Positions 56,865-64,000 of a DNA stretch of 64,000 nt are shown here, one piece after another. Location of the stretch: assembly GCA_903844385.1 (NCBI GenBank), contig CAIMTJ010000067.1, forward strand, positions 1 to 64,000, written 5' to 3'. The DNA comes from an uncultured Burkholderiales bacterium. GTDB taxonomy: Bacteria > Pseudomonadota > Gammaproteobacteria > Burkholderiales > Burkholderiaceae_C. The translations under genes and the position numbers were made by a program. Below the pieces are notes generated by a model. That model saw only the letters and a program-made list of their open reading frames with translations, did not search any database and had not been told where the DNA came from. Each line of letters begins with the position of its first letter. The stretch's first letter is position 1.

Positions 56865-56891
56865 AGTAAGGGCGCCCAAAGCGCCCTTACT
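56865..56891 (-). terminator. Perfect 11-bp hairpin between urtA and urtB
   Basis: AGTAAGGGCGC and GCGCCCTTACT (arms 56865-56875 and 56881-56891) are perfectly complementary with a 5-base loop; on the minus strand the second arm is followed by TTTTGAC. It lies about 23 bases after the urtA stop and could be a partial terminator or 3' stabiliser that makes more UrtA binding protein than membrane/ATPase subunits. Confidence 0.7.
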
Positions 56892-56913
56892 CACTTAAGT
56901 TGATTGCCTAAAC

Positions 56914-58185
56914 TTATTTTATTACAGGCTCATCAGGCTTCTTGTCGTTGCCTGGAATGTAAGGGCTCCATGGTTTGGCCTTCACAGGACCAGGAGTTTT
57001 CCAGACCACGTTGAACTGACCATCGGCCTTGACTTCACCAATGAACACCGACTTGTGCAAGTGGTGGTTCTTGGGATCCATCATGGAGGTGATGCCACTG
57101 GGTGCTTTGAATGTTTGACCTGCCATGGCAGCAATGACTTTATCCACATCCGTAGACTTGGCTTTTTCAACAGCTTGCTTCCACATATTGATACCAATGT
57201 AACTCGCCTCCATGGGGTCGTTGGTCAAAGGCTTGTCCTTGTGTCCAGCAATGCCCTTGGCTTTGGCATAGGTGGACCATTTTTTGATGAACTCATCATT
57301 CGTTGGGTTCTTGATGCTCATGAAATAGTTCCATGCAGCCAAGTGACCCACCAAGGGCTTGGCATCCACACCACGCAACTCTTCTTCACCCACAGAGAAT
57401 GCAACGACAGGAACGTCTTTGGCTTTCAAGCCAGCATTGCCCAATTCTTTGTAAAAAGGAACATTGGAGTCGCCATTAATGGTAGAAACCACGGCAGTTT
57501 TACCGCCTGTTGAGAACTTCTTGATATCCGCCACGATGGTCTGATAATCAGAGTGACCAAATGGGGTGTACTTCTCATCAATATCGGAGTCATTCACACC
57601 TTTAGAGTGCAAGTAAGCACGCAAAATTTTGTTAGTGGTTCTAGGGTAGACATAGTCTGTACCCAATAACACCCAACGCTTGGCCGCTCCACCATCTTTG
57701 CTCATCAAGTAGTCGACTGCAGGAATGGCCTGCTGATTAGGCGCTGCACCGGTGTAGAACACATTTTTCGACAACTCTTCGCCTTCGTATTGAACGGGAT
57801 AAAACAACAAACCGTTGAGCTCCTCAACAACGGGCAATACTGATTTACGGCTCACCGATGTCCAGCAACCAAAAATAACGGAAACCTTATCCTGGGTCAA
57901 CAACTGTTTGGTCTTCTCAGCAAACAAGGGCCAATCTGACGCTGGATCGACCACCACGGGCTCGAGCTTTTTACCCAAAACGCCGCCCTTGGCATTGATC
58001 TCATCAATCGCCATCAAAATGGTGTCTTTCAACACGGACTCAGAAATGGCCATGGTTCCAGATAAAGAATGCAACACACCAACCTTGATGGTGTCTGCGG
58101 CAAAAGTCATTGTTGACCAAGCCAAGCTGCCAGCTGTCACAGCTGCCGCTGCCGCAATAGCAGTGAGACGACGACGATTAATCAT
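56914..58185 (-). CDS. urtA: Urea ABC transporter substrate-binding protein UrtA
   Basis: 423 residues. Signal peptide (RRRLTAIAAAAAVTAGSLAWSTMTFA) then ADTIKVGVLHSLSGTMAISESVLKDTILMAIDEINAKGG, the urea/amide-binding periplasmic receptor signature, and SVIFGCWTSVSRKSVLPVVEE. GGAG eight bases before ATG. Sigma-54/NtrC promoter region upstream; first gene of urtABCDE (order minus strand). Confidence 0.97.
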   Translation of the reverse strand: MINRRRLTAIAAAAAVTAGSLAWSTMTFAADTIKVGVLHSLSGTMAISESVLKDTILMAIDEINAKGGVLGKKLEPVVVDPASDWPLFAEKTKQLLTQDKVSVIFGCWTSVSRKSVLPVVEELNGLLFYPVQYEGEELSKNVFYTGAAPNQQAIPAVDYLMSKDGGAAKRWVLLGTDYVYPRTTNKILRAYLHSKGVNDSDIDEKYTPFGHSDYQTIVADIKKFSTGGKTAVVSTINGDSNVPFYKELGNAGLKAKDVPVVAFSVGEEELRGVDAKPLVGHLAAWNYFMSIKNPTNDEFIKKWSTYAKAKGIAGHKDKPLTNDPMEASYIGINMWKQAVEKAKSTDVDKVIAAMAGQTFKAPSGITSMMDPKNHHLHKSVFIGEVKADGQFNVVWKTPGPVKAKPWSPYIPGNDKKPDEPVIK

Positions 58186-58264
58186 TAAGTTACTCCGTTG
58201 AAGTTGAGGACAAGAATCTGTAGATCAAACGCGCTTTTGTTTGTAAGACCTGACAGTAGAGCTT

Positions 58265-58280
58265 TGCAAAGCCCGTGCCA
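58265..58280 (-). promoter_or_regulatory. Sigma-54 promoter of urtABCDE
   Basis: Minus strand reads TGGCACGGGCTTTGCA, a perfect match to TGGCAC-N5-TTGCA. The likely start point is about 70 bases upstream of urtA. Confidence 0.8.
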
Positions 58281-58362
58281 CAAAATAGAAAACCATTTCC
58301 CAACATAAAGTAGTCTTACGACAGATTGACGCACCAATAGATCATTTTTACGGTCAAAGCAA

Positions 58363-58379
58363 TGCACCATAGTCGTGCA
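58363..58379. promoter_or_regulatory. NtrC-binding dyad 1 in the urtA/ureA divergent region
   Basis: TGCACCATAGTCGTGCA has both half-sites (TGCAC and GTGCA) in the 17-bp spacing of NtrC sites. Roughly 95 bp from the urtA sigma-54 promoter and 110 bp from that of ureA. Confidence 0.7.
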
Positions 58380-58391
58380 GATAGTCTGCCT

Positions 58392-58408
58392 TGAACTTTT
58401 TTGGTGCA
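58392..58408. promoter_or_regulatory. NtrC-binding dyad 2 in the urtA/ureA divergent region
   Basis: TGAACTTTTTTGGTGCA agrees with TGCACTATTTTGGTGCA at 15 of 17 positions, though its left half is degenerate. Its centre is 29 bp from site 1, close to three helical turns, which favours cooperative binding. Confidence 0.65.
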
Positions 58409-58478
58409 TAAAACTTCAAGGCATGATCTCCGGTAACTTTGAACGCATTGAAAAACGATATAACATGTACATTGGTGC

Positions 58479-58493
58479 TGGCACGCATGTTGC
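58479..58493 (+). promoter_or_regulatory. Sigma-54 promoter of ureABCEFG
   Basis: TGGCACGCATGTTGC fits TGGCAC-N5-TTGC exactly on the plus strand. Start point about 30 bases before the ureA ATG. It opens the divergent arrangement with urtA. Confidence 0.75.
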
Positions 58494-58533
58494 CGAATTC
58501 ATATCCTTTCTTATTGCAAAGTGGATCATCCCC

Positions 58534-58836
58534 ATGGAACTCACCCCAAGAGAAAAAGACAAATTATTGATTTTCACCGCCGCCTTGCTCGCTGAAAGAC
58601 GCAAGGAGAGAGGGGTCAAACTCAATTATCCGGAAGCGATTGCTTTGATCAGTGCTTTCGTCATGGAAGGCGCACGTGATGGCAACACGGTGGCAGAGCT
58701 CATGAGCTCGGCAAGAGGCGTTCTGAGCCGCAGCGATGTGATGGACGGCATTGCTGAAATGATCCCTGACATTCAAGTCGAGGCCACCTTTCCAGATGGC
58801 ACTAAATTGGTCACCGTTCATCAGCCTATTATTTAA
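58534..58836 (+). CDS. ureA: Urease subunit gamma
   Basis: 100 residues from ATG 58534 ([27 protein letters not shown]); the track extends 53 codons into the promoter region and must be wrong, because it includes the sigma-54 site. [20 protein letters not shown] and [11 protein letters not shown] are typical. First gene of the urease operon. Confidence 0.97.
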   Translation: MELTPREKDKLLIFTAALLAERRKERGVKLNYPEAIALISAFVMEGARDGNTVAELMSSARGVLSRSDVMDGIAEMIPDIQVEATFPDGTKLVTVHQPII

Positions 58837-58919
58837 TATGTCTCTGAAGGCTCGCTGTTCCAATGAGCCCCCAGGACAACTTTCAAACGCTATTTTCTTG
58901 GCAACCACATGAGGTCTTT

Positions 58920-59225
58920 ATGATTCCTGGAGAACTTCTCATCGACTCGGGAGAGCACCCCCTGAACCCCAAGCGCAAATGCATCACCCTCGTGGTGCAA
59001 AACCAGTCGGATCGTCCCATCCAAGTGGGTTCCCATTACCATTTTGCTGAAACCAATTCGGCCTTGGGTTTTGATCGTGAAGCTGCCAAAGGCATGCGAC
59101 TCAACATCGCTTCGGGCACTGCAGTTCGGTTTGAGCCGGGTCAACAAAGGACGGTTGAATTGGTGGATTTCAGTGGTTCGCGTGAAATTTATGGCTTTCG
59201 TGGCCTCGTTCAAGGAGCACTGTGA
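58920..59225 (+). CDS. ureB: Urease subunit beta
   Basis: 101 residues from ATG 58920 ([17 protein letters not shown]), with GAGG upstream; the track ORF begins 19 codons earlier. [40 protein letters not shown] matches the family. Its stop overlaps the ureC ATG (TGATG). Confidence 0.97.
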   Translation: MIPGELLIDSGEHPLNPKRKCITLVVQNQSDRPIQVGSHYHFAETNSALGFDREAAKGMRLNIASGTAVRFEPGQQRTVELVDFSGSREIYGFRGLVQGAL

Positions 59226-60970
59226 TGGCCAGTATTGAAAAAAGAGCCTATGCGGAAATGTATGGCCCCACCATGGGTGACCGAGTCCGTTTGGCCGACA
59301 CCGAGCTCATCATCGAAGTGGAAAAAGATTACACACTCTTGGCAGGTGGCTATGGCGAAGAAGTGAAATTTGGTGGCGGCAAAACCATTCGAGACGGCAT
59401 GGCGCAGTCGCAACGAACGCGCGACGCGGCTTTGGGTTTGGGTCCTCAGTCAGGCGGTGCCGTGGACACCGTCATGACCAACGCCTTGATCGTGGATCAT
59501 TGGGGTATTGTGAAAGCGGACATTGGATTAAAAAATGGACGAATCGCCTCTATTGGCAAAGCAGGCAACCCTGACACCCAACCTGGTGTTGACATCATCA
59601 TTGGGCCTGGTACAGAAATCATCAGCTGTGAAGGCATGATCGTCACTGCTGGCGCCATTGACACCCACATCCACTTCATTTCGCCCCAGCAAATAGAAGA
59701 GGCTTTGGCCAGTGGGGTGACCACGATGATCGGGGGGGGTACGGGTCCCGCCACAGGCACCTTTGCAACGACTTGCACGCCTGGCGCTTGGCACTTGGAG
59801 CGTATGCTCCAAGCCGCAGAAGCTTTCCCCATGAATTTGGGCTTCCTTGGCAAAGGCAATGCATCTTTACCAGGTGCTTTGCATGAACAAATTAATGCCG
59901 GCGCCATTGGCCTCAAACTCCATGAAGATTGGGGAACCACACCTGCGGCCATTGACAACTGCCTGAGTGTGGCCGAGCTCACCGACACCCAAGTGGCCAT
60001 CCACACCGACACGCTCAACGAGTCGGGTTTTGTAGAGGACACCATTGCCGCCTTCAAGGGCCGCACCATTCACTCCTTCCACACCGAAGGCGCTGGCGGC
60101 GGACACGCACCCGATATCATGAAGGTGGTGGGAGAGAGCAACGTTTTGCCCTCCTCCACCAACCCCACTCGGCCCTACACCATCAACACCTTGGACGAGC
60201 ATGTCGACATGTTGATGGTCTGCCATCATTTGGATCCCGCCATTGCGGAAGATTTGGCGTTTGCTGAAAGTCGCATTCGAAAAGAAACCATAGCAGCAGA
60301 AGACATTCTCCATGACTTGGGCGCGATCAGCATGTTCAGCTCTGACAGCCAAGCCATGGGGCGTGTGGGCGAAGTGATTTTGCGCTGCTGGCAAACTGCT
60401 CACAAAATGAAAGTTCAACGCGGCGCCTTGCCCGAAGACAACAGTCGACACGACAATGCCCGCGTCAAGCGCTACATCGCCAAATTGGCCATCAATCCTG
60501 CCATCACCCACGGCATCAGCCACGAGGTGGGCAGCATTGAGGTGGGTAAATGGGCGGATTTGGTCATTTGGAGACCCGCGTTTTTTGGGGTCAAGCCGTC
60601 CACAATCATCAAAGGCGGCACGATTGCCATGGCTGCGATGGGCGACCCCAATGCGTCCATTCCCACACCTCAACCCGTGCACTACCGCCCGATGTTTGGT
60701 GCGTTTGGACGCTCCTTGAGTAAAAGCTGTCTGACCTTTGTTTCACAAGCAGCCCTGGGTTTGGATATCGCTGCCCAATTTGGCCTACAAAAAAACTTGG
60801 CTGCCGTCAAGAACACAAGAAGTGTGGGCAAAAGAGACATGGTTCACAATCACTATTTACCCAAGATGGAAATCAATCCTCAAAGCTATGAGGTAAGGGC
60901 CGATGGCCTTTTGCTCACCTGTGAGCCCGCGGTCGCTTTGCCCATGACACAACGCTATTTTCTATTTTGA
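59225..60970 (+). CDS. ureC: Urease subunit alpha (catalytic)
   Basis: 581 residues from ATG 59225, preceded by AAGGAG; the track has GTG one codon earlier. The bi-nickel site residues are in [10 protein letters not shown] (His), GLKLHEDWG (carbamylated Lys) and [28 protein letters not shown] (active flap nearby). It hydrolyses urea to ammonia and carbamate. Confidence 0.98.
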   Translation: MASIEKRAYAEMYGPTMGDRVRLADTELIIEVEKDYTLLAGGYGEEVKFGGGKTIRDGMAQSQRTRDAALGLGPQSGGAVDTVMTNALIVDHWGIVKADIGLKNGRIASIGKAGNPDTQPGVDIIIGPGTEIISCEGMIVTAGAIDTHIHFISPQQIEEALASGVTTMIGGGTGPATGTFATTCTPGAWHLERMLQAAEAFPMNLGFLGKGNASLPGALHEQINAGAIGLKLHEDWGTTPAAIDNCLSVAELTDTQVAIHTDTLNESGFVEDTIAAFKGRTIHSFHTEGAGGGHAPDIMKVVGESNVLPSSTNPTRPYTINTLDEHVDMLMVCHHLDPAIAEDLAFAESRIRKETIAAEDILHDLGAISMFSSDSQAMGRVGEVILRCWQTAHKMKVQRGALPEDNSRHDNARVKRYIAKLAINPAITHGISHEVGSIEVGKWADLVIWRPAFFGVKPSTIIKGGTIAMAAMGDPNASIPTPQPVHYRPMFGAFGRSLSKSCLTFVSQAALGLDIAAQFGLQKNLAAVKNTRSVGKRDMVHNHYLPKMEINPQSYEVRADGLLLTCEPAVALPMTQRYFLF

Positions 60971-61007
60971 TCAGGTCCTTCACAACCCATTCACCAGGCG
61001 ATCTATT

Positions 61008-61577
61008 TTGACAGTCAACGTATTTCACAAGCACCTGCCCAAAGGACTCGGCCTGGCCCAAGTTTTGATCAACAAGGCCCCATTTGTGAGCTTGGCTTGG
61101 GATCAACGACAAAAAAGTCGACTTCATGCCATGGACTCGCAGGGTCAAGAGGTGGCTATTTTTATTCCTCGTGGCAAAGTGCTTCGCTCTGGCGACGTAC
61201 TGCTGAGCGAAGAGGGCGCATTTTTGCGCATTGAATCGGCCCCTGAATCGCTGCTTCACATTTCAGCCTGTCCCATACACTCCGCACCTCATGACCTTTT
61301 GAGGGCGGCTTATCACCTGGGCAATCGTCACATTCCCATCGAGGTTCAAGCGCAGCATCTCAAGATTGAACCCGACCATGTTCTCGAAAATCTGTTGGTG
61401 AGCATGGGGCTGATCGTCAAGCACGTGGATGCGCCCTTTGAGCCCGAGAGCGGTGCTTATGCCGAGACTGCTCATGCCCACTCAAAGAGTCACCATCACG
61501 GTGTTGACGAGCACGAGACTCATCACCATCACCATGACTCCCACAGTCATGCAGACCACCCGCACGCCCACGACTGA
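61008..61577 (+). CDS. ureE: Urease accessory protein UreE (nickel chaperone)
   Basis: 189 residues; starts at TTG 61008 in the track, with an ATT codon immediately before giving ILTVNVFHK, comparable to the family start MLTVNK; no ATG is nearby. Sequence has AWDQRQKSRLHAMDSQG and GDVLLSEEGAFLRI, the UreE fold. A long C-terminal His-rich tail (HAHSKSHHHGVDEHETHHHHHDSHSH) binds nickel. Confidence 0.93.
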   Translation: MTVNVFHKHLPKGLGLAQVLINKAPFVSLAWDQRQKSRLHAMDSQGQEVAIFIPRGKVLRSGDVLLSEEGAFLRIESAPESLLHISACPIHSAPHDLLRAAYHLGNRHIPIEVQAQHLKIEPDHVLENLLVSMGLIVKHVDAPFEPESGAYAETAHAHSKSHHHGVDEHETHHHHHDSHSHADHPHAHD

Positions 61578-61642
61578 TCAGCTGGTGGCCATACACCATC
61601 GAAACCACCTCCCCGACCACGCGCTCACTCACTCACACCTTC

Positions 61643-62350
61643 ATGACTCAGCACGCTTTCAGTGTCATCTCACTCATGAAGCTCATGTGGTTGGGCTCAC
61701 CCACACTTCCCGTGGGTGGTTTTTCATATTCGGAAGGCATGGAGATGGCTGTTGAACAAGGCCTGGTCCATGACGAAGCGTCTGCACTTGAGTGGCTACT
61801 CGATCAGATGCATCTCAACCAAGCAAGGGGGGACTGGTCGCTGCTTGCGCAAGCGGTGGAGGTCTGGCAACATTTCGACCAAGACCAGACGAGGCAGACC
61901 ATCACAGAACTCAATTCCTGGGTCCTCATGACTCGAGAGAGTTCAGAATTCAGACAGCAGACCTTACAAATGGGTCGCTCTTTGCTCACATGGCTCAATG
62001 CCAATGATCGCGCACAAGATCCCCGTGTTGTCTTATGCAATGGGTTTGAAGAACCCACATGGCCCCTCATTTATGCCTTGGCACTGGCGATGAGTACCAC
62101 CGATTTAAGCCTCGCAGTGGCATCACACGCCTTTGGGTGGGCGGAGAACATGGTACAAACGGCGATGAAAACCATCCCCTTGGGGCAACTGTCTGGGCAG
62201 CGATTGCTCAATGCCATGCTGGTAGAGATCCCGCAAGCGGTTGAATTTGCCATCCAACTGCCTGAAAAAGATCGACAAGTGTTCACGCCTGGCTTGGCCA
62301 TCTTGAGCGCTCAACATGAAGATCAATACTCGAGACTATTCCGATCATGA
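61643..62350 (+). CDS. ureF: Urease accessory protein UreF
   Basis: 235 residues, [27 protein letters not shown] and [30 protein letters not shown] are the UreF signatures. Forms a complex with UreG and UreD for GTP-dependent Ni insertion. Overlaps ureG by ATGA. Confidence 0.96.
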   Translation: MTQHAFSVISLMKLMWLGSPTLPVGGFSYSEGMEMAVEQGLVHDEASALEWLLDQMHLNQARGDWSLLAQAVEVWQHFDQDQTRQTITELNSWVLMTRESSEFRQQTLQMGRSLLTWLNANDRAQDPRVVLCNGFEEPTWPLIYALALAMSTTDLSLAVASHAFGWAENMVQTAMKTIPLGQLSGQRLLNAMLVEIPQAVEFAIQLPEKDRQVFTPGLAILSAQHEDQYSRLFRS

Positions 62351-63009
62351 AACAACTCCATCACATCAAAAATCGAACCAAACCCCTACCCCCCCTCAGA
62401 GTGGGTATTGGTGGACCTGTGGGTTCGGGAAAGACCACCTTGCTAGAGATGCTGTGCAAAAACATGCGCGAGCGTTTTGATCTGGTGGCCATCACCAACG
62501 ACATCTACACCAAAGAAGACCAGCGCTTGCTCACCATCAGCGGCGCCTTGGATGCCGACAGAATTTTGGGTGTGGAGACTGGTGGATGCCCACATACCGC
62601 CATTCGAGAGGATGCCTCCATCAATCTGGAAGCCATTGACCGAATGCTGGTGAGCTTTCCCAATGCAGACATTGTGTTCATTGAAAGCGGAGGGGACAAT
62701 TTGGCCGCCACCTTCAGCCCAGAACTCAGTGACTTGACGCTTTATGTCATCGATGTGGCTGCAGGCGAAAAGATCCCTAGAAAAGGAGGACCTGGCATCA
62801 CCAAAAGCGATTTGCTCGTGATCAACAAAACCGATCTGGCACCCCACGTGGGTGCCAACCTCGACATCATGCGTGAGGACGCTCACCGCATGCGCAATCA
62901 CGCCAAGGGCCTCAAACCCTTTGTCTTCACGAACTTGAAAACTCTCACAGGTCTGCAAGAGGTGATCACTTTCATTGAAACTGAGGGACTCTTGAATCTG
63001 AACAAATGA
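62347..63009 (+). CDS. ureG: Urease accessory GTPase UreG
   Basis: 220 residues. P-loop [51 protein letters not shown] and [11 protein letters not shown]. Drives nickel delivery. Last gene of the operon; ureD/ureH is not in the window. Confidence 0.97.
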   Translation: MKQLHHIKNRTKPLPPLRVGIGGPVGSGKTTLLEMLCKNMRERFDLVAITNDIYTKEDQRLLTISGALDADRILGVETGGCPHTAIREDASINLEAIDRMLVSFPNADIVFIESGGDNLAATFSPELSDLTLYVIDVAAGEKIPRKGGPGITKSDLLVINKTDLAPHVGANLDIMREDAHRMRNHAKGLKPFVFTNLKTLTGLQEVITFIETEGLLNLNK

Positions 63010-63047
63010 TGATCAGTGGCTCGAATATGGTCCACTTTGAGATGGGG

Positions 63048-64000
63048 TCAGTCTGAAATTCGATGGATGAGCCCACTCACGCGTACGGTTTTTTTACCGA
63101 TGGCATATTCCAACAAGCCCGCTTTCGCTTGAACAATGGTGAGACAAGTTTTAGAGCGGGTGATGCCTGTGTAGAGCAACTCACGGCTGAGCGCTTGATC
63201 CATGTGCTGAGGCAAGACCAACAAGGCATGATCAAATTCAGAGCCTTGCGATTTGTGAATACTCATGGCGTAGGCGGTTTGAACACCATCGAGCCGATTG
63301 AGCGCCACACTTTGAACACCATCTGCGGCCAAGAAATACGCTTTCAATCGATGCTCAGTTGACTCACTACCAATCGAGGGCAACACCAATCCAACGTCGC
63401 CATTGGAGAGTTCGAGTTCGGGTTGATTTCGGGTGAGCATGATGGCTTTGCCGGCGTACCATGGACTTGAATCGTGAATGAAGCCGCGCGACTTGAGTGT
63501 CAACTCAATGGCAGCATTGATGGCCAGCACACCCAAGGGGCCTTCATTGACCGCACACAGGATTCTGAATTGATCAAAACACGTCAAGATGTCTTTGATG
63601 CAGGCCATCTGTTGATCGATCAATGCGGGGCGCTCGTCAAGCGAGCGCACAGCTGAATTGTTCAAAAGACCTGAAACAGATCGTTTGGAGTCGCTCACGA
63701 ACAATCCATCCTGATAAGCCAAGTCGATCAAATCCCAGTAGGTCTTGAAGTGGGGAGTGAGCTGAGCACCGACTGCGCAATTGAGCCGTCGACCGTTCAA
63801 TGCAATGCCCAAAATGGATTGGAGATCTTCACTGGTATTTAGCCCAACAGCCAGAGTTGAATCTGCGCTAATCACTTTAAGGGCCTCTTGAGCAGCACCG
63901 TCGTTAACAGCACTTGAGAGTTCCGCAATGGGTCCGCTAAAGCGGTGACTTCGCTGCAGTTTGACCATGTGGTCGCCAATCAGGTTCGAGCCCGAGGCGC
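63048..64000 (-). CDS. recD: Exodeoxyribonuclease V alpha subunit, C-terminal part (runs off right edge)
   Basis: The frame is open past the track's ATG at 63968 up to 64000 (…GSNLIGDHMVKLQRSHRFSGP), so the true start lies outside. At least 317 residues are visible. Motifs DHMVKLQRSHRF (helicase motif IV-like), AMSIHKSQGSEFDHALLVLP (motif V) and RELLYTGITRSK (motif VI) define RecD, the 5'-3' helicase of RecBCD. It converges on ureG with 38 bases between. Confidence 0.92.
   Translation of the reverse strand, partial: ASGSNLIGDHMVKLQRSHRFSGPIAELSSAVNDGAAQEALKVISADSTLAVGLNTSEDLQSILGIALNGRRLNCAVGAQLTPHFKTYWDLIDLAYQDGLFVSDSKRSVSGLLNNSAVRSLDERPALIDQQMACIKDILTCFDQFRILCAVNEGPLGVLAINAAIELTLKSRGFIHDSSPWYAGKAIMLTRNQPELELSNGDVGLVLPSIGSESTEHRLKAYFLAADGVQSVALNRLDGVQTAYAMSIHKSQGSEFDHALLVLPQHMDQALSRELLYTGITRSKTCLTIVQAKAGLLEYAIGKKTVRVSGLIHRISD

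Noticed and set aside
59867-60682. 271-codon minus-strand ORF in ureC
   Set aside because: Antisense shadow of ureC.
1-64000. CRISPR array, rRNA, transposase or integrase
   Set aside because: None seen: no regular repeat-spacer pattern and no recognisable transposase or integrase protein in any frame I read.

Overview
The window looks like a chromosomal segment of a betaproteobacterium of the order Burkholderiales, probably near Comamonadaceae. The evidence is gene order and protein character: accA-tilS-lysC-tRNA-Ser, cysS-TPR-ppiA-ppiB-lpxH, glyA-nrdR-ribD-ribE-ribB-ribH-nusB, two Bug-type tricarboxylate-transporter receptors, and urt/ure nitrogen genes. This is an inference from recognised families; no database search was run. 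Most of the window is compact housekeeping DNA with many 4-bp ATGA or TTGA gene overlaps.

Layout: 1-3.9 kb is visibly AT-rich and holds the end of a polysaccharide-type locus (a very large glycosyltransferase running off the left edge, which the ORF track misses, and an MFS transporter). It stops at the 3' end of a tRNA-Ser(GCU). 4-9.3 kb (minus strand) carries lysC, tilS, accA, an AlkA-type glycosylase and cysS. 9.6-12.6 kb (plus) carries a TPR lipoprotein-like protein, two cyclophilins and lpxH. 12.7-16 kb is a giant DUF349 protein. 16.6-28 kb (plus) runs lytic transglycosylase, glyA, nrdR, the riboflavin genes, nusB, an aminotransferase, then ybgC-tolQRA without tolB/pal. 28-34.9 kb is accessory: a Bug receptor, an MhpA-like hydroxylase, a GlcG/HbpS protein, small unknowns, a class II glutamine amidotransferase and an HcaT-like MFS. 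35-43 kb has aroC, a CBS protein, yihY, a DUF2069-FAD oxidase fusion, thyA, folA, a DUF4337 protein and xth. 43.3-46.6 kb is a second accessory patch with a Bug receptor, an outer-membrane MetA-pathway-type protein and a VOC protein.

46.7-63 kb is a coherent nitrogen module: ntrC, ntrB, glnA, a molybdopterin-binding-domain protein, urtABCDE (urea ABC transporter) and ureABCEFG (urease). glnA, urtA and ureA each have a sigma-54 promoter (TGGCAC-N5-TTGC type) and upstream NtrC-type 17-bp dyads. The urtA and ureA promoters are divergent and flank two shared NtrC sites, so nitrogen starvation sensed by NtrB/NtrC should switch on glutamine synthetase, urea uptake and urea hydrolysis together. ureD is not in the cluster. 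The right edge cuts a recD gene.

I did not find an obviously new multi-gene system. The most unusual items are the GT2/RgpF glycosyltransferase beside the tRNA, the DUF2069-FAD oxidase fusion, the zinc-ligand-less RibBA C-terminus, the divergent shared-enhancer urt/ure region, a perfect hairpin between urtA and urtB, and several orphan small proteins.
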